Positions 1-10,600 of a stretch of DNA of 64,000 nt are shown piece after piece. A program made the translations under genes and the position numbers. Origin of the DNA: Dichetophora obliterata (taxonomy: Eukaryota; Arthropoda; Insecta; Diptera; Sciomyzidae); contig OY986438.1 of NCBI GenBank assembly GCA_963920525.1, positions 45,209,288 to 45,273,287 on the forward strand, given 5' to 3'. How positions within the stretch are numbered: position 1 is the first letter of the stretch; the number at the start of each line of letters is the position of its first letter. Under the pieces are notes generated by a model, which did not search any database, was not told the DNA's origin, and saw only the letters and a list, made by a program, of their open reading frames with translations.

Positions 1-120
1 TATGGCCTGCACTGTTGCAAGAGAGCATCAAGCTTCTCTCAAATAAAATTTGGTTACCGTTATCTCTTTTCTCTTTTGTTCTAATTGCTGAAATGTGCAT
101 TAATCATCTTTTTTTCTGGA

Positions 121-1432
121 CAGTAAATTAGCACAACGCGATCGGAACAGTCATAAAAAGTTTTTTGGGGCGTATTTTGTGTCCAACGGTAATTTTTGTG
201 CAATTTCTTAAAACTTTGTCTAAATATGGGACGGGGAAAAGATTGTACGCCAGAGGAAAAGCGCATTATATTTAATATGTGTAGTTATGGCAGAAAGCCA
301 TGTGAAATTGCAAAAATTCTCAAACGATCGAGGAAACTGGTGTATAATGTTATTTATTCCAGTAAAAATAATGAAAAAAATTTAATAAAAAACAAAAAAA
401 AAAGAACCTACGTAAAAAAAAACAACTGAAGCAGTGGACCGAGCTATTGTCCGGAAATCAAAGAAGGATCCCTTCACGTCATCACGTGATATTGCCAACG
501 AAGTAAACTCTGAATTTCGGTTAAATTTGTCAGACAGGCTTATTCGAAGACGCCAAAAAAGATATTGCAAAGCGATTACTCTTTGCTCATATCCGTAAAT
601 CAAAAGACCTCCCGTTCTGGAAAAAATTCTTTGGAGTGATGAAACAAAGGTAAATCGCATGGGTCCGGATGGTAGAGTAATAGTTCATCGCTCTAAACGC
701 CAGGCACTCAATCCACGCTACACACAGAAAACCGTGAAGCACGGCGGAGGAAGATAAACGGAAAAATGGACCGTCATCAGTATTTGGATATTTTGAAGAA
801 CCAAATGGAACCATATGCTTTTGAACAAATGCCAGTATCGTTCACATTCATGCCTGATAATGATCCTAAACACACATCAAAAATGGTTAAGGAGTGGTTT
901 GCTGAAGAAAGAATCCGCATTTTAGACTGGCCGGCTCAAAGTCCCGATTTGAACCCTATTGAAAACCTCTGGAATGATGTGAAAAGTAAGATCGCTCAAC
1001 ATAAATATAAAAACTTGGATGATCTTTGGACCGGCATACAGAGTGCTTCGTATTCGATTCAAAAAAGCGTTGCCAAAATTTGATTAAAAGTATGCCCCGT
1101 AGATGTGAAGCCGTAATTGAAAGTAAAGGTTATTCTACTAAGTATTAACCAGGTAATCTAAGGCCATCAATATTTTTAATAATTACTTACAAATATTTAT
1201 TTTAATTTCAGAAAATTTAATTTGTATATTTTATTGCATATGCAAGTTTATTTGCATATGATTAATTGATGCCGTTAATTTGCAGACAACAACTAACTTT
1301 GTTGAAATTTTGTTTGTTTTTTAAGAAGAATACATAGCTTTAGTTTTTATGATAAAAATTTTTGTTATTTAGAGTGAAATAAAAATAATAAATATATTTG
1401 TTTTTGAGACAACATTTTGTGCTAATTTAGTG
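121..1432 (+). mobile_element. Tc1-like DNA transposon, degraded
   Basis: The element is bounded by imperfect terminal inverted repeats. The left end reads CAGTAAATTAGCACAA from about 121, and the right end, reverse complemented, reads CACTAAATTAGCACAA ending near 1432. A TA follows the right end, as expected for the TA target-site duplication of the Tc1/mariner superfamily; the left TA is not preserved. The interior is a broken transposase. About 1.3 kb is slightly short for a Tc1-like element, which agrees with the internal deletion in the coding region. The outer boundaries may be off by a few bases. Confidence 0.75.
226..1147 (+). pseudogene. Tc1-like transposase remnant (DD34E)
   Basis: A transposase of this family cuts and rejoins the element's ends at TA targets. 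The ATG at 226 opens a helix-turn-helix N-terminus beginning MGRGKDCTPEEKR. The frame is lost in an A-run near 410-425, and the product continues in another frame with DPFTSSRDIANEV. The first catalytic Asp lies in ILWSDETKVNR at about 629-655. The second lies in PDNDPKHTSK at about 855 and the Glu in NPIENLW at about 955. Counting between them gives 34 residues, the Tc1 DD34E spacing. Between KHGGGR (about 755) and MDRHQYLDILKN (766) roughly 25 residues usual in Tc1 transposases are missing and a stop intervenes. A further frameshift near 1080 precedes the C-terminus ending GYSTKY at 1147. All three catalytic residues survive, but the gene cannot make a full protein. Confidence 0.88.
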
Positions 1433-1909
1433 TATATCTTATAGGTCTTATCATAGAACAATATAATTAAAAATATAAATTAAAAAAATTGATATGCCCA
1501 ATATAAATGAAAAACATTTTCTATAATAAAAAAAAGGTCTTTGAATACTAAAAATCAAAACTTTAACATACTCTAAAAAAAGAGGATTCGTAAGCATGCA
1601 CAGTAGGGCGTATCGAAAAATTTAGATCGTATTCTAAAAGGTCTCAAAAGCTGCATAGGGTGGTCAAGATTTTCCAAAAAATTTTAGGAAAAAATAAAAA
1701 TGTCTTCCTCTCCCGCAAGGACAAAGTTGATTTTTAAGAAAAACAGTAAAAAATCGCAATCTCAAAGTGCTTAGATTTTTGTAAGAAAAACTGCATGTGT
1801 CTTAAAGTAAAAGTAAAAGTAAATAAAGACTTTAACTAACAAAATCCTGCCAAACACGAGCCACTCTCGATTTTTAGCCACAAGGTCCTGTGTGAAGGAT
1901 ATTCGAATC
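1433..1909. other. AT-rich spacer, nothing recognised
   Basis: The stretch between the first Tc1-like element and the small MITE shows only A/T-rich sequence, with a short AAAGTA run near 1806. I see no coding signature or terminal repeats. Confidence 0.5.
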
Positions 1910-1913
1910 TAAA

Positions 1914-2073
1914 GCGGGGTACACATTAGCAATCATGAGTGACACTCATGCTCAAATTCTCTTTTTTTACGCAGGCTCGCGTGTGTGTACCTTCGTCATT
2001 CAACAGTCAACCACAGAAATTTTTGTGGCTGAATTTTTGAGTGTCACTCAGGAGTGTTAATGTGTACCCCACT
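1914..2073. mobile_element. Short MITE with ~35-bp terminal inverted repeats
   Basis: The left end carries GCGGGGTACACATTA followed by GAGTGACACTCA. The right end carries GAGTGTCACTCA followed by TTAATGTGTACCCCAC. Reverse complementing the right end gives the left end with a few mismatches over about 35 bases. The inner arm GAGTGACACTC is itself nearly palindromic. TAAA lies on both sides (1910-1913 and 2074-2077) and may be a target duplication. At about 160 bp with no ORF it is a non-autonomous element; the superfamily is not determined. Boundaries are good to about 4 bases. Confidence 0.72.
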
Positions 2074-2077
2074 TAAA

Positions 2078-3060
2078 GGTACACTCGAGGTAGCAAAGAA
2101 CTTTTGATTGTTGTCTGATTGTCTAAATTTTTGCGATTTTGATTATAATGTTGACGTTTTCCTTAAATTTTCCGAACTAATAATTTGCATATTTCTTGCA
2201 TATGTATTGTCTTGTTTTTGGGAAATGTATACTTGAATGCAATTTTTCAATATTTTCAATAAAATAAATTTAAGGTTTTAAATCGGGTTTTAATCGGGCA
2301 CCAGAAGTGGTATCGAAGATAATTTACTTCATATAGATTCTTCAAATATTTCTGAACAACACTCTGTCCAAGAGCATCAATTGTGGACCAGGTTAAGACC
2401 ACGATTTTTTTCTATTTTGATTTTTTAAAAAAATGTTCCTTCCTTATGAATTTTTTTTATTTCGTTAAAACACTTCAACTCACCATTTCTGACTCAAAAT
2501 TTCGAGTTTCTGAGTTTGCAACATCAATGCCTGCTCAAAATATATTACTACAGCGTCTTCCTTTAATTAAACATTTTGTTTTGTGTGTTGTGTATTCTGT
2601 ATAAAGTTTTTTTAGAGGTTTTCGGAAAAGCAATTATATGGAGGGAAAATATACAACATGATTTACACAAATTTAAAAAAAAAAATTAATTTAACTACAA
2701 TATCTAAGATATTGTAAAATTTCCAACAGAAAAAATAAAAGTTCGTAAATGATTTTTTTAAAAGACAAAAAATAAAAGTCCGAAACTGATTTTTATTTTT
2801 TTGACTGAAAAATAAAAGTTGAAAAATAACTGTTAAATTAGCCGAAAAAAATAAAACTCCCAAATAATTGTTATTTTTAGCCCTACAATAAAAATCACGT
2901 TCTAAGAGTATAATTTAATTTTTTTTTCTGTCGAAAAATAGCAATTAAAATTTGACTTTAGAAAAAGTCGCAAAATAACTATTTCAAATTAACTTTTTCG
3001 ATATCTCTTATAAGAGTTACGGTCCCTGGTCATAAGTAATTATAGTGCTGATAATTTAAT
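2078..3060. other. AT-rich spacer with degenerate short repeats
   Basis: No gene is visible. Between about 2725 and 2945 a motif like AAAATAAAAGTYCGAAA recurs several times at 35-60 base spacing, which looks like a decayed minisatellite. The rest is A/T-rich sequence without recognisable structure. Confidence 0.4.
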
Positions 3061-3163
3061 AAATGTGTTCAAAATAATAAGAAAAGTAAGTATTATTAAA
3101 TACGTAAAAGATAATTTTTAAGAATTTTGTGCAAGTTGAGTTTTAAATTTTTTAATAGTGGGA

Positions 3164-3496
3164 AGTGTTGGCGGCCGTTGCCTAGTGGGTAGCCTATGTG
3201 GCGTCTAAGCTAAAGAACCGTGGTAGCCCGGGTTCAATTCCCAACTCAGACAGAATGTTTTTTCAATTGGATTAATTTTTCTGTTCGATCGTCTGCAGAC
3301 AATTGCAAACCTCAGAGAGTAAAAAACTGCCATGTAAAGCTTCTTCAGAACATAAGCCGTTCGGAGTCGGCATAAAACTCGTAGGTCCAGTTCTCGATCA
3401 TTTGTGTTCATACATTTAATAACACGCACAACACGATTGATCAATAGAAGCTCGTTCAAAGTCCTTTCTGGGGTTGAAATTTCCAAATTTATATTT
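3164..3496 (+). mobile_element. tRNA-derived SINE with perfect 17-bp target-site duplication
   Basis: The 333-bp insert is flanked by identical copies of ATTTTTTAATAGTGGGA at 3147-3163 and 3497-3513, the signature of LINE-mediated retroposition. Near its 5' end is an RNA polymerase III A box, TTGCCTAGTGGG (3178-3189, 11 of 12 to TRGCNNAGYNGG), and about 40 bases on a perfect B box, GGTTCAATTCC (3231-3241). This makes a tRNA-like head. The body holds AAGCCGTTCGGAGTCGGC (about 3354-3371), which I recall as common in dispersed fly retroposons. There is no coding capacity. Because the duplication covers the start region of the host Tc1-like transposase, the SINE landed after that transposon was already in place. 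Confidence 0.87.
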
Positions 3497-3508
3497 ATTT
3501 TTTAATAG

Positions 3509-4320
3509 TGGGACGTGGAAAACATTACCGAACATTTGAAACCGAAAAGAACGCCAAATCATTAAAAATCTAAGGGAAAAAGGTAAAACATATAAAGAAA
3601 TTAAGGAAATAATGAAATGCTCTGATTAAATGATAGCAAACTCCTTATTTCACAAAAATAAACCCGAAACGCGAAAAATAAACCCGAAAACGTAAAACGA
3701 CACATAGTGCGGCACTGCAAAGATAATCCTACAGCATCATTCGCAGAAATAAATAAGAGCTTTGATCTAGCTTTAAGTAATGTAACTTTTCGTTGACGCT
3801 TGTTAAATAATAAATTATATGCCCGGAGTCGACGAAAAGTTCCATTACTTACAAAGAAACATGCTGCGGCGCGACTTCAGTTTGCCAGAGTGCATGCCAT
3901 CTATTCAATAGAAAAATGGAGAAATATAATGTGGACAGATGAAAGCAAAACCGTGCTCTTTGGTGAAAAAGGAATACGGAATACAATCCCATATATACCA
4001 CCAAGAGCGTTAAAAACGGTGATGAGAGGATAATGGTATGGGGAAGTTTCTCGTACAGTAGAGTCGGGTCAATGCACTTCAAACAATAACCCGAAACACA
4101 CAAGCATATCAGCAAAGAAATGGTTTCGAATCAATGGGGTTGGGGGCATATCATGGCCTGCTCAGTCACCTGACTTCAATCCCATAGAAAATCTATGGAC
4201 ATACATAAACAGTGTTGCCGAGCATAGACCATCAAATGACATGGCAGGAGTAACGATGTCGAGACCTCATCGATTCCATGCCGTGCATTTGTGCAGCAGT
4301 AATAAAAAATCGCGGATATT
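3509..4320 (+). pseudogene. Tc1-like transposase remnant, second family
   Basis: The N-terminus (GRGKHYRTFETEK, then after a frameshift RQIIKNLREKGKTYKEI) follows the usual Tc1 start, but the initiator ATG is now GTG within AATAGTGGGACGTGG. The SINE target duplication abuts it. KKHAAARLQFARVHAI then IMWTDESKTVLFG (about 3928-3966) gives the first catalytic Asp. Part of the core is deleted near 4085. In the second catalytic block the sequence reads NNNPKHTS where the family has DNDPKHTS, so the Asp has become Asn. WPAQSPDFNPIENLW (about 4154-4198) keeps the Glu. Several stops and frameshifts make this a dead copy. Confidence 0.85.
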
Positions 4321-4435
4321 CGACCAAATATTAAAAAAAAAAATCATATTTCATTCTTAATTTCCTCTTTTCAACTAATTTCAATTTTAAAATATTGAAT
4401 TGTGTCGTATACTCCTATTATTTTGAACAATGAAT

Positions 4436-4760
4436 TATATGTTTGCGTTTTTTCTTCTTTTACTCTAATTTATTTCAATAAAATTGCTTAAATGTATATA
4501 TATATATATAGTAGGCTGAAGAAACAATGTTTGACAAAAAATAAAATAAAATATTTAACTAACATCCATGGTAGAATAATACAGGTAGTCTCGTGGCTAA
4601 TCATGATCTCTTTGACAATACTACCAGAATTGTCAAAATTAGTTTTTTTGAAAGAAAACAAAGATAACAGAGAAAAATTAAATTACTCCAATTGGATATT
4701 TTTGTGTTGTGTTTAAAAACTTGAATAAAAGTGAATTACTTATATTTTTTTTTAAATAAA
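4436..4760. other. Spacer upstream of the THAP fragment
   Basis: It contains a short (TA)n run at about 4494-4510 and otherwise A/T-rich sequence. No coding signature is visible. If the THAP fragment is transcribed, its leader would lie here, but no promoter motif stands out. Confidence 0.4.
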
Positions 4761-4973
4761 ATGAAGTGCATGTTGTGCCAAAACCATTTGGGCAACGAAA
4801 ATGGGCCGAGTGTTCGTGTTCCAGCTGACGAGCCTAGAAGACAACGATGGGGCATGGCATGTGCCAAAAATTTTAAAAAAGATACTCGTGTTTGCTATAG
4901 ACACTTCCACGAAAATTATTTTTTGGAACCTCATATAAATTACTTCAACAGCTGCACAAAATCCTATTTTAAT
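4761..4973 (+). CDS. THAP zinc-finger domain fragment (71 codons)
   Basis: From the ATG at 4761 the product begins MKCMLCQNHLGNENG and continues to RQRWGMACAKNFKKDTRVCYRHFHENYFLEP. It shows the C2CH layout of a THAP domain: Cys3 and Cys6, the conserved Trp30, then Cys45 and His48 in CYRHF. THAP domains bind DNA and occur in P-element-type transposases and in cellular regulators. The domain seems complete through CxxHF, but the reading frame stops soon after at 4973 with no further domain. I therefore see either the first exon of a spliced gene or a decayed P-element-like fragment. No splice donor is obvious at the break. An upstream in-frame ATG at 4731 is also possible. Confidence 0.55.
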
Positions 4974-5204
4974 TGATTGATCAATAAAAAATTAAAAAAG
5001 CAAAATAGTTTCAGCCATGACAGATTCCTTTTAATTTTTCCTTTCTCATCGCATTCTCATCGGTTGCAGATTTTGTATGAGCTGTCAGTTGCCTTTTGAC
5101 ACTTATGGTAGTTCGCTCTTAGCCGTGCGACTACCTCTATTCTTCTACCATGCTAATATCACACAACTGTTGAGAAATTTGACTTTCTGTTTTTTTGTTG
5201 AGGT

Positions 5205-5232
5205 CACTCCAATTATTTTGAACACAACTGCA
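5205..5232 (-). repeat. Isolated Tc1-like terminal repeat
   Basis: On the minus strand this reads GTTGTGTTCAAAATAATTGG, closely matching the GTTCAAAATAATA core of the ends of the Tc1-like element at 3066-4430. No partner end or transposase lies nearby, so it looks like a solo end left by deletion. Confidence 0.4.
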
Positions 5233-7063
5233 TGTCTAAAAATAGCTATTTTTCAACACATTCCTAAATTTTTAGGATTGGGCCTTGTGAACACTTTTAT
5301 GAACATTGTTTGGTAAAAAAGTGCAAATTTATATGAAGAAATTATAATTTTATTCTCAAAATTTAAATAAAAATAAAATAAAAAAAATGTTTGTTTATTT
5401 TTTCTTAAATATTAATAAATCTAAAAATAGTTCTCAATAAATGCCTAAAATTTGGTTTGCTGTTACTTTAACATAAGGACTTTATCATCTACTTTCCTAA
5501 ACTTTCGCAAGAATGCTTAAATTCATATGAAAAAACCACACATTTTTCACAAAGCTTGAAAGAAATAAAATAAAAAAGGAATATTTTTTTTAAAACATTC
5601 CTGAACGTAAGCCGAAACTCAAAAACTAGACTTTATGACTACATAAAGTATTTTTAAATACATTTCTAGAGTATGTTTTGGCGGAACATATTGCATAATG
5701 TGAAACGAGTTTTTGTAGCATGTGGACAAATATTTACAATACAAATCTTCGATTTACCGAACAACAATTGCTGAATCTTTTTCTGATTTTGGGCCTGATA
5801 TGACACTACTCTTTCATTCCAGGGAGGTGCAACGTCATATGCCGTTTGCAGACAATATTTAAATAGCATTAAAAGCATAAAACAAGCTCTCTTACCGGTA
5901 CACTCTAATATATTTGCCAGAACTTGCAGCGATACGTTTTGGATTTAAATACGCAGCTCAGAAGAGGAAAATAACTCTTATATTTCTGATAGCTTCAGCG
6001 TTATAAGAGCTCTTAACAATAAAAATAACGACGCATTAAAATTTGTTCTAAATAACATAGAATGTTTTTCCCCAAATAAAATTATAAGGATGCTGCTGCG
6101 AATGAAGCACCCTTGCTCCTTAAATTCGAAGTGCCTTGTCTGGACTTAATTATTATTAATTCTTTGTTTTGGTACTCAAAAACTTGAGTCACAACGCTCC
6201 TAGGAGTCTTTCAGCACCTTCCTAAGAACCCATAACACAGCATTATCAGGACCTAAGTATAACATTTACTTAACGCGAGAGGAATGCATAACTCTGGCTA
6301 GAATGTGCCTTGGCAAAACATTATTAAACATTATTTAATACAAAACATCTTTTTACAAACACAATGCCTATGCAATACAGCATTTGCGTTACCACTAGTC
6401 TGTCCAGCATATGGACTGGAGTTTATTGTCGACTGCAGCAAAAAAAACCTTTGATAATATAAAAAGTGCACTAAATAAGAAAAACCATAAAATAGTTTAT
6501 AAATTAATTTGTAATATATATCACAATAAATAATTAAATACAAAATTTATTTTCTCATAGAATCATAATATTTTGCAAAAATAAGTTTTAGGGTAAAAAA
6601 GTTCTTCTCACAAAGTTTCTCCCAAACTCCCATATGAACAAAAACGGCAATAATTATCCCGAGTCATAAAATCCAGCACAAAAATTTTTTTACCAAAAAA
6701 TAGTTGGTGCTAAGATGAACCAAATCAGGAGACTATCACACCCACCTCCATATTTTTAAAAATGGTAACCTTGTATATTTCACCAAAAAATGTACTTATC
6801 AATGAAATTTGTTACACATAACTATTTTGGTATTAAAGACACGTTTGTGTAAAAATTAACAGAAATATCTGATTTACACCCATATAACCCACCTCAAATT
6901 AATAAAATGTTAATCACATAATTCTTTGTACCAAAGACAAATTGGTGTAAAAATTAATCAAATCAGCTAGTAACACTACAATCTCCCATGTAACTGAATT
7001 ATGTAGTCTGATAAATTTTGCCAAAAAATTATATCAGATAATTTTGATACACGTAAGTAAGAT
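5233..7063. other. AT-rich spacer, weak ~100-bp degenerate repeats at the right
   Basis: Most of this shows nothing recognisable. From about 6690 to 7060 similar segments recur: a run like ACCAAAAAATAG or CCAAAAAATTA, then TTGGTGTAAAAATTAA-like sequence, then ACCCACCTCMAAT. This suggests a heavily diverged tandem repeat. No ORF has recognisable content. Confidence 0.4.
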
Positions 7064-7071
7064 AATGTTAG

Positions 7072-8015
7072 CAGAGCTGTGATGTAATCGATTACTTTCG
7101 TAATTGATTATATATAAATTACAATTTTAATTACAAATTATAATCGTAATCTTAAAAAAATAAAAATTACGATTACTGTAATCATAATAGAAATATTTTT
7201 AATTACAATTATAGTAATCGTAATTGTGAAAGAACTAAAATTACAACTACTGCAGTCGCAATCAAAAATTTCTTTATTACGATTACAGTACTTGCAAAAC
7301 AGCAGAATTTTTATTTCTTATATAATTTGATTACTGTAATCGTAATTATTCTTTTTGTAATTGAATAACTGCATGAAGCTTTATTTGTCATGATGCAATT
7401 CACAAAGAACGCATTCTTTTCTAGCATCTTTATTTGTGGTGGTGTCCTGCTAGATTAGTCAATAGTCTACGGCGGCACGCTGTTTCTGATTTTTCATTCG
7501 AAAAATTAGTCTTATTAAAGACAAAAATTGATTTTTAATATTTCAGAATTAATTTGTTTTTCTCTCGTATCAATTTATCATTGAAAAAATAAAGTAGTTT
7601 CGGAATAAAATTGCAATGTATTTGCTTTTTAGTAAGGAGAAAAATTAGACAACATTTAAATTACATGACTTTAACATGGACTTTTTTTTTTGAAACGCCA
7701 TTATTTGTGATATAACTTGTATAGTAAGTAATTAAATTACAAAAAACATGATTACGATTACAGTAATTTTAATTGTAATTTTTCATTGATAACGAGTACT
7801 GTAACTGTAATCAATAGATTTTTCTATTACAATTACAGTAATCGTAATTGTATTTGCGTGTATACCGATTACAGTTATCGTAATAATACTGTTCTTACAT
7901 TTCAATTACAGTAATCGTAATCGTCAATTTTTAAAGTTAAAAATTAAAAATAAACGATTACGATTACTGTAATTGTAATTGGAAAGTGATTGTAATCGCA
8001 ACATACCCAACTCTG
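7072..8015. mobile_element. hAT-type MITE built of GATTAC/GTAATC arms
   Basis: The left end starts CAGAGCTGTG and the right end, reverse complemented, starts CAGAGTTGGG, the CAGAG-type tip of hAT elements. The flanks are AATGTTAG (7064-7071) and AATGTAAG (8016-8023), a 7-of-8 match to the 8-bp target duplication typical of hAT. Both arms (about 7080-7370 and 7735-8000) hold many copies of GATTAC and its complement GTAATC, often as the near-perfect palindrome CGATTACTGTAATCG. The centre (about 7376-7730) lacks them. There is no transposase, so the element is non-autonomous. Confidence 0.75.
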
Positions 8016-8023
8016 AATGTAAG

Positions 8024-10600
8024 TAATTCTTACAAATTTTCTTTGCCCCAAAAAAATTATTTCAAAGAAAAAAAATTTGATACAAATAGCTTGTGATAAT
8101 GATTACTGTTCCTCTTTACAACAACATTTTCTTGATATAAAAAAATATACGTCAACAATTCTCTCATCCTAAAACTTATCCTTGCAAAATTTCATGATTC
8201 TACGCGAACTCATTCTATTTTTGCTTGCTTGCTTCATGGGCGCGTTACACTGTGCGCTGCTCAGACGTTGTCCCTGTCGCTCGTTCTCTTTTCTATTGTT
8301 TTTTTTTTCAGCTCGTAGATGAGCTAAAACATTACAACAACAAAACTAATGCCTCTCATGCGAGCAAAGGCAGCAAATTTATTACAGTCGGTCGTTTCTA
8401 TTTTTAGATAATATTCTTGTTTCTATGATTTTACTCGTGTCTATGGGTATGTTTGTGTGCTATTTGTTTTCTTGATGCCTTGCATTGGGGGTCGATTGAG
8501 TTCGGTAGAGTGGAATCGGGGCTCATTTATACCCGTCTTGTTCTTTTAATAGTGAAGCTTCTAACATATTCGCTAAAAATAAAACTATGGCATGGATGTT
8601 GTATGTAAAAAAACAAAAATCAACTTTGGGACAAACATGCAGAAAAGCTCTTGGGGGAAAAACAATGAACAAACAGCAAGAACCTCTAATTTTAGCTTAA
8701 GAGCGAATTTAAGAGGTTCCTATTAAGTTGTTGATTTTCTTGGCTGCGAGTTAGGCTTAAAGGTTGGGAGAGGATAACACAACTCAGTGTAAGCATACAC
8801 ATTATTAAGGGCACTTCCCTTGGCAATATTTTTTTTTAGTCGAGTAAATGAAATTTTTGGTTTAAAGTTTACTCGGTTTGTGGCAAGAATTGCTTTTTTA
8901 AAACAAAAATTATGGCTCTCTTTTGACTCCTTGATTAAAAGAATGCTCTAAGAAAAAAAAAATGTGCAGTAAGTGCCCAGTTTCTCCACAAAAAAATACA
9001 TTTTTTGACCTCCTAACGGGGTTGTTAAAAGAAGCTCATATATTCTTTTTATATATTTTGCACTTATTTTTAAGATTTCAAAAATTTCCACTAAAAACAA
9101 CATTAAGAAGAAAGACAAATATATTTATGATACTGTCTATGTTTATACTTAAACGTTTTTAATATTTCGAAGTTCACATTTTTAAAATTGTTTTTGTAAC
9201 ATGTGTTGGCATCATTCTGAATACATATTACAATTCAGCTAAGCTTGAAATAGCTTCAAAAACACACATTTCAGTGACAGTGTGCTACAGAAATAGCAAC
9301 ATTACAAACACGTGAACATAAAAACTCAAGATTTTAATCATCGGCAAGCTGTTGCTTGTGAAAACAACAAATAAATATTCAAAAATACTTCGTCGGCATC
9401 ATGCTAGAAATACCGTTGCATATTCCGGCCCATCGCAATGATTATCTTCAACATATTGTTATTCTCTAACGTGCATAGGGTTTGCTTTAATTTCCGGTTG
9501 ACATGCTTTTACAGTATTTTAAAGATTTCAACACGAAAATAATATCCCTTTTTTTGTCACCGCTACTTTTGTGTGACAACAACAATACAACAACAATCAA
9601 AAGCCCTTTTCGACTTTATTCCAATTCTTTTTTTAACTCTTACACTTTTGACATGGTTGTTTCTTGTTTTTTGTTTTTCTATTTCATGTTTTGCTACTCT
9701 TATATTTATGACACATTTCATCATGTAATGAGAAAATAATACATTCTTGTTGAGAGCACAAAATGTGTGCTTGAAATGTCAATGCATTTATGAGGACTTA
9801 GAACTTGGGTTTTTTTTTGTGTTGTGTAAGAAAAACTGTTGATGTTGTTCTGTAGCTTGTTCTTATACGTGCAACTTTATGATAAATGTCAAAAGTAGGA
9901 TATGCCGTCATGTTGGGCTTAATTAAGTGTTAGTTGGCTTAACCCGTTAGGCATTCAATCAAAAGAGTAATGGAGCGAGAATGAATAAGTTAAAAAAGGT
10001 CTTAAAAAGGGCCAATCACTCGTAAATTAAAAAATAATTTCCTTTACAATTAACTAAGAGTATCTGCTAGTATTGCGATATAAAATAGAATTCGGAAGCT
10101 ATTCGACAAAATGACACGTAAATCAATTAAATAAATCCCTCATAAATTATGGTTCATGAGCGAGAGAATGTGTACCTTGATGTGGTTAAGAAGCTACAAA
10201 ATTAATTTTTCGGATCAAAAATAGAGTCAGATCACACATTAATCAAATACTCAATAAATCCCTGCAATATAAATTTTGCGAGAATCTTTGGAAAAAAATG
10301 CAATTCAGACGCCATTGGACCAAATCACTAGTAAATCAAAAGAATAAATCCCTCAAAAATCAGGGTAAATGAGCGAGAGAATGTGATCTTTGGTTGAAAA
10401 ATAGGCCCATCTCATAGATAAATCAAATAATTTTAAATCTCCAAAATATATTTGTGAGAATCTTGGATAAAAGTAAATTTCCACCACATAAAGGGAATCA
10501 TACGTAAATCAAATTATGAAATCCCTCAACAAATGCTGGAAACAATGATTCTAAGAAACTGTGTAGAAAGAAGAAATTTACTGAAAAGAAATGAAAAGAT
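8024..10600. other. Mostly unique sequence; degenerate tandem repeat at 9990-10540
   Basis: From 8024 to about 9980 I see no gene, element ends or strong repeat. Between about 9990 and 10540 similar blocks recur at roughly 100-215 bases: ACGTAAATCAA, then AATAAATCCCTCA, then GAGCGAGAGAATGTG, the last at about 10157 and 10373. This looks like an old diverged satellite directly upstream of the mariner insertion. Confidence 0.45.

Larger units (their letters stand above)
3066..4430 (+). mobile_element. Second Tc1-like transposon, split by a SINE
   Basis: Inverted copies of GTTCAAAATAATA lie at 3067-3079 and, reverse complemented, at 4416-4428. They bracket a broken Tc1-like transposase. Without the SINE and one copy of its target duplication (350 bp), the original element would be about 1.0 kb. 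The outermost bases of both ends are uncertain because flanking TA duplications cannot be placed with confidence. The transposase is only distantly similar to that of the element at 121-1432, and the end sequences differ, so this is a separate family. Confidence 0.65.

Noticed and set aside
3205..3486. 93-codon open frame on the minus strand
   Set aside because: It lies wholly within the SINE, which has polymerase III boxes on the opposite strand and no coding history.
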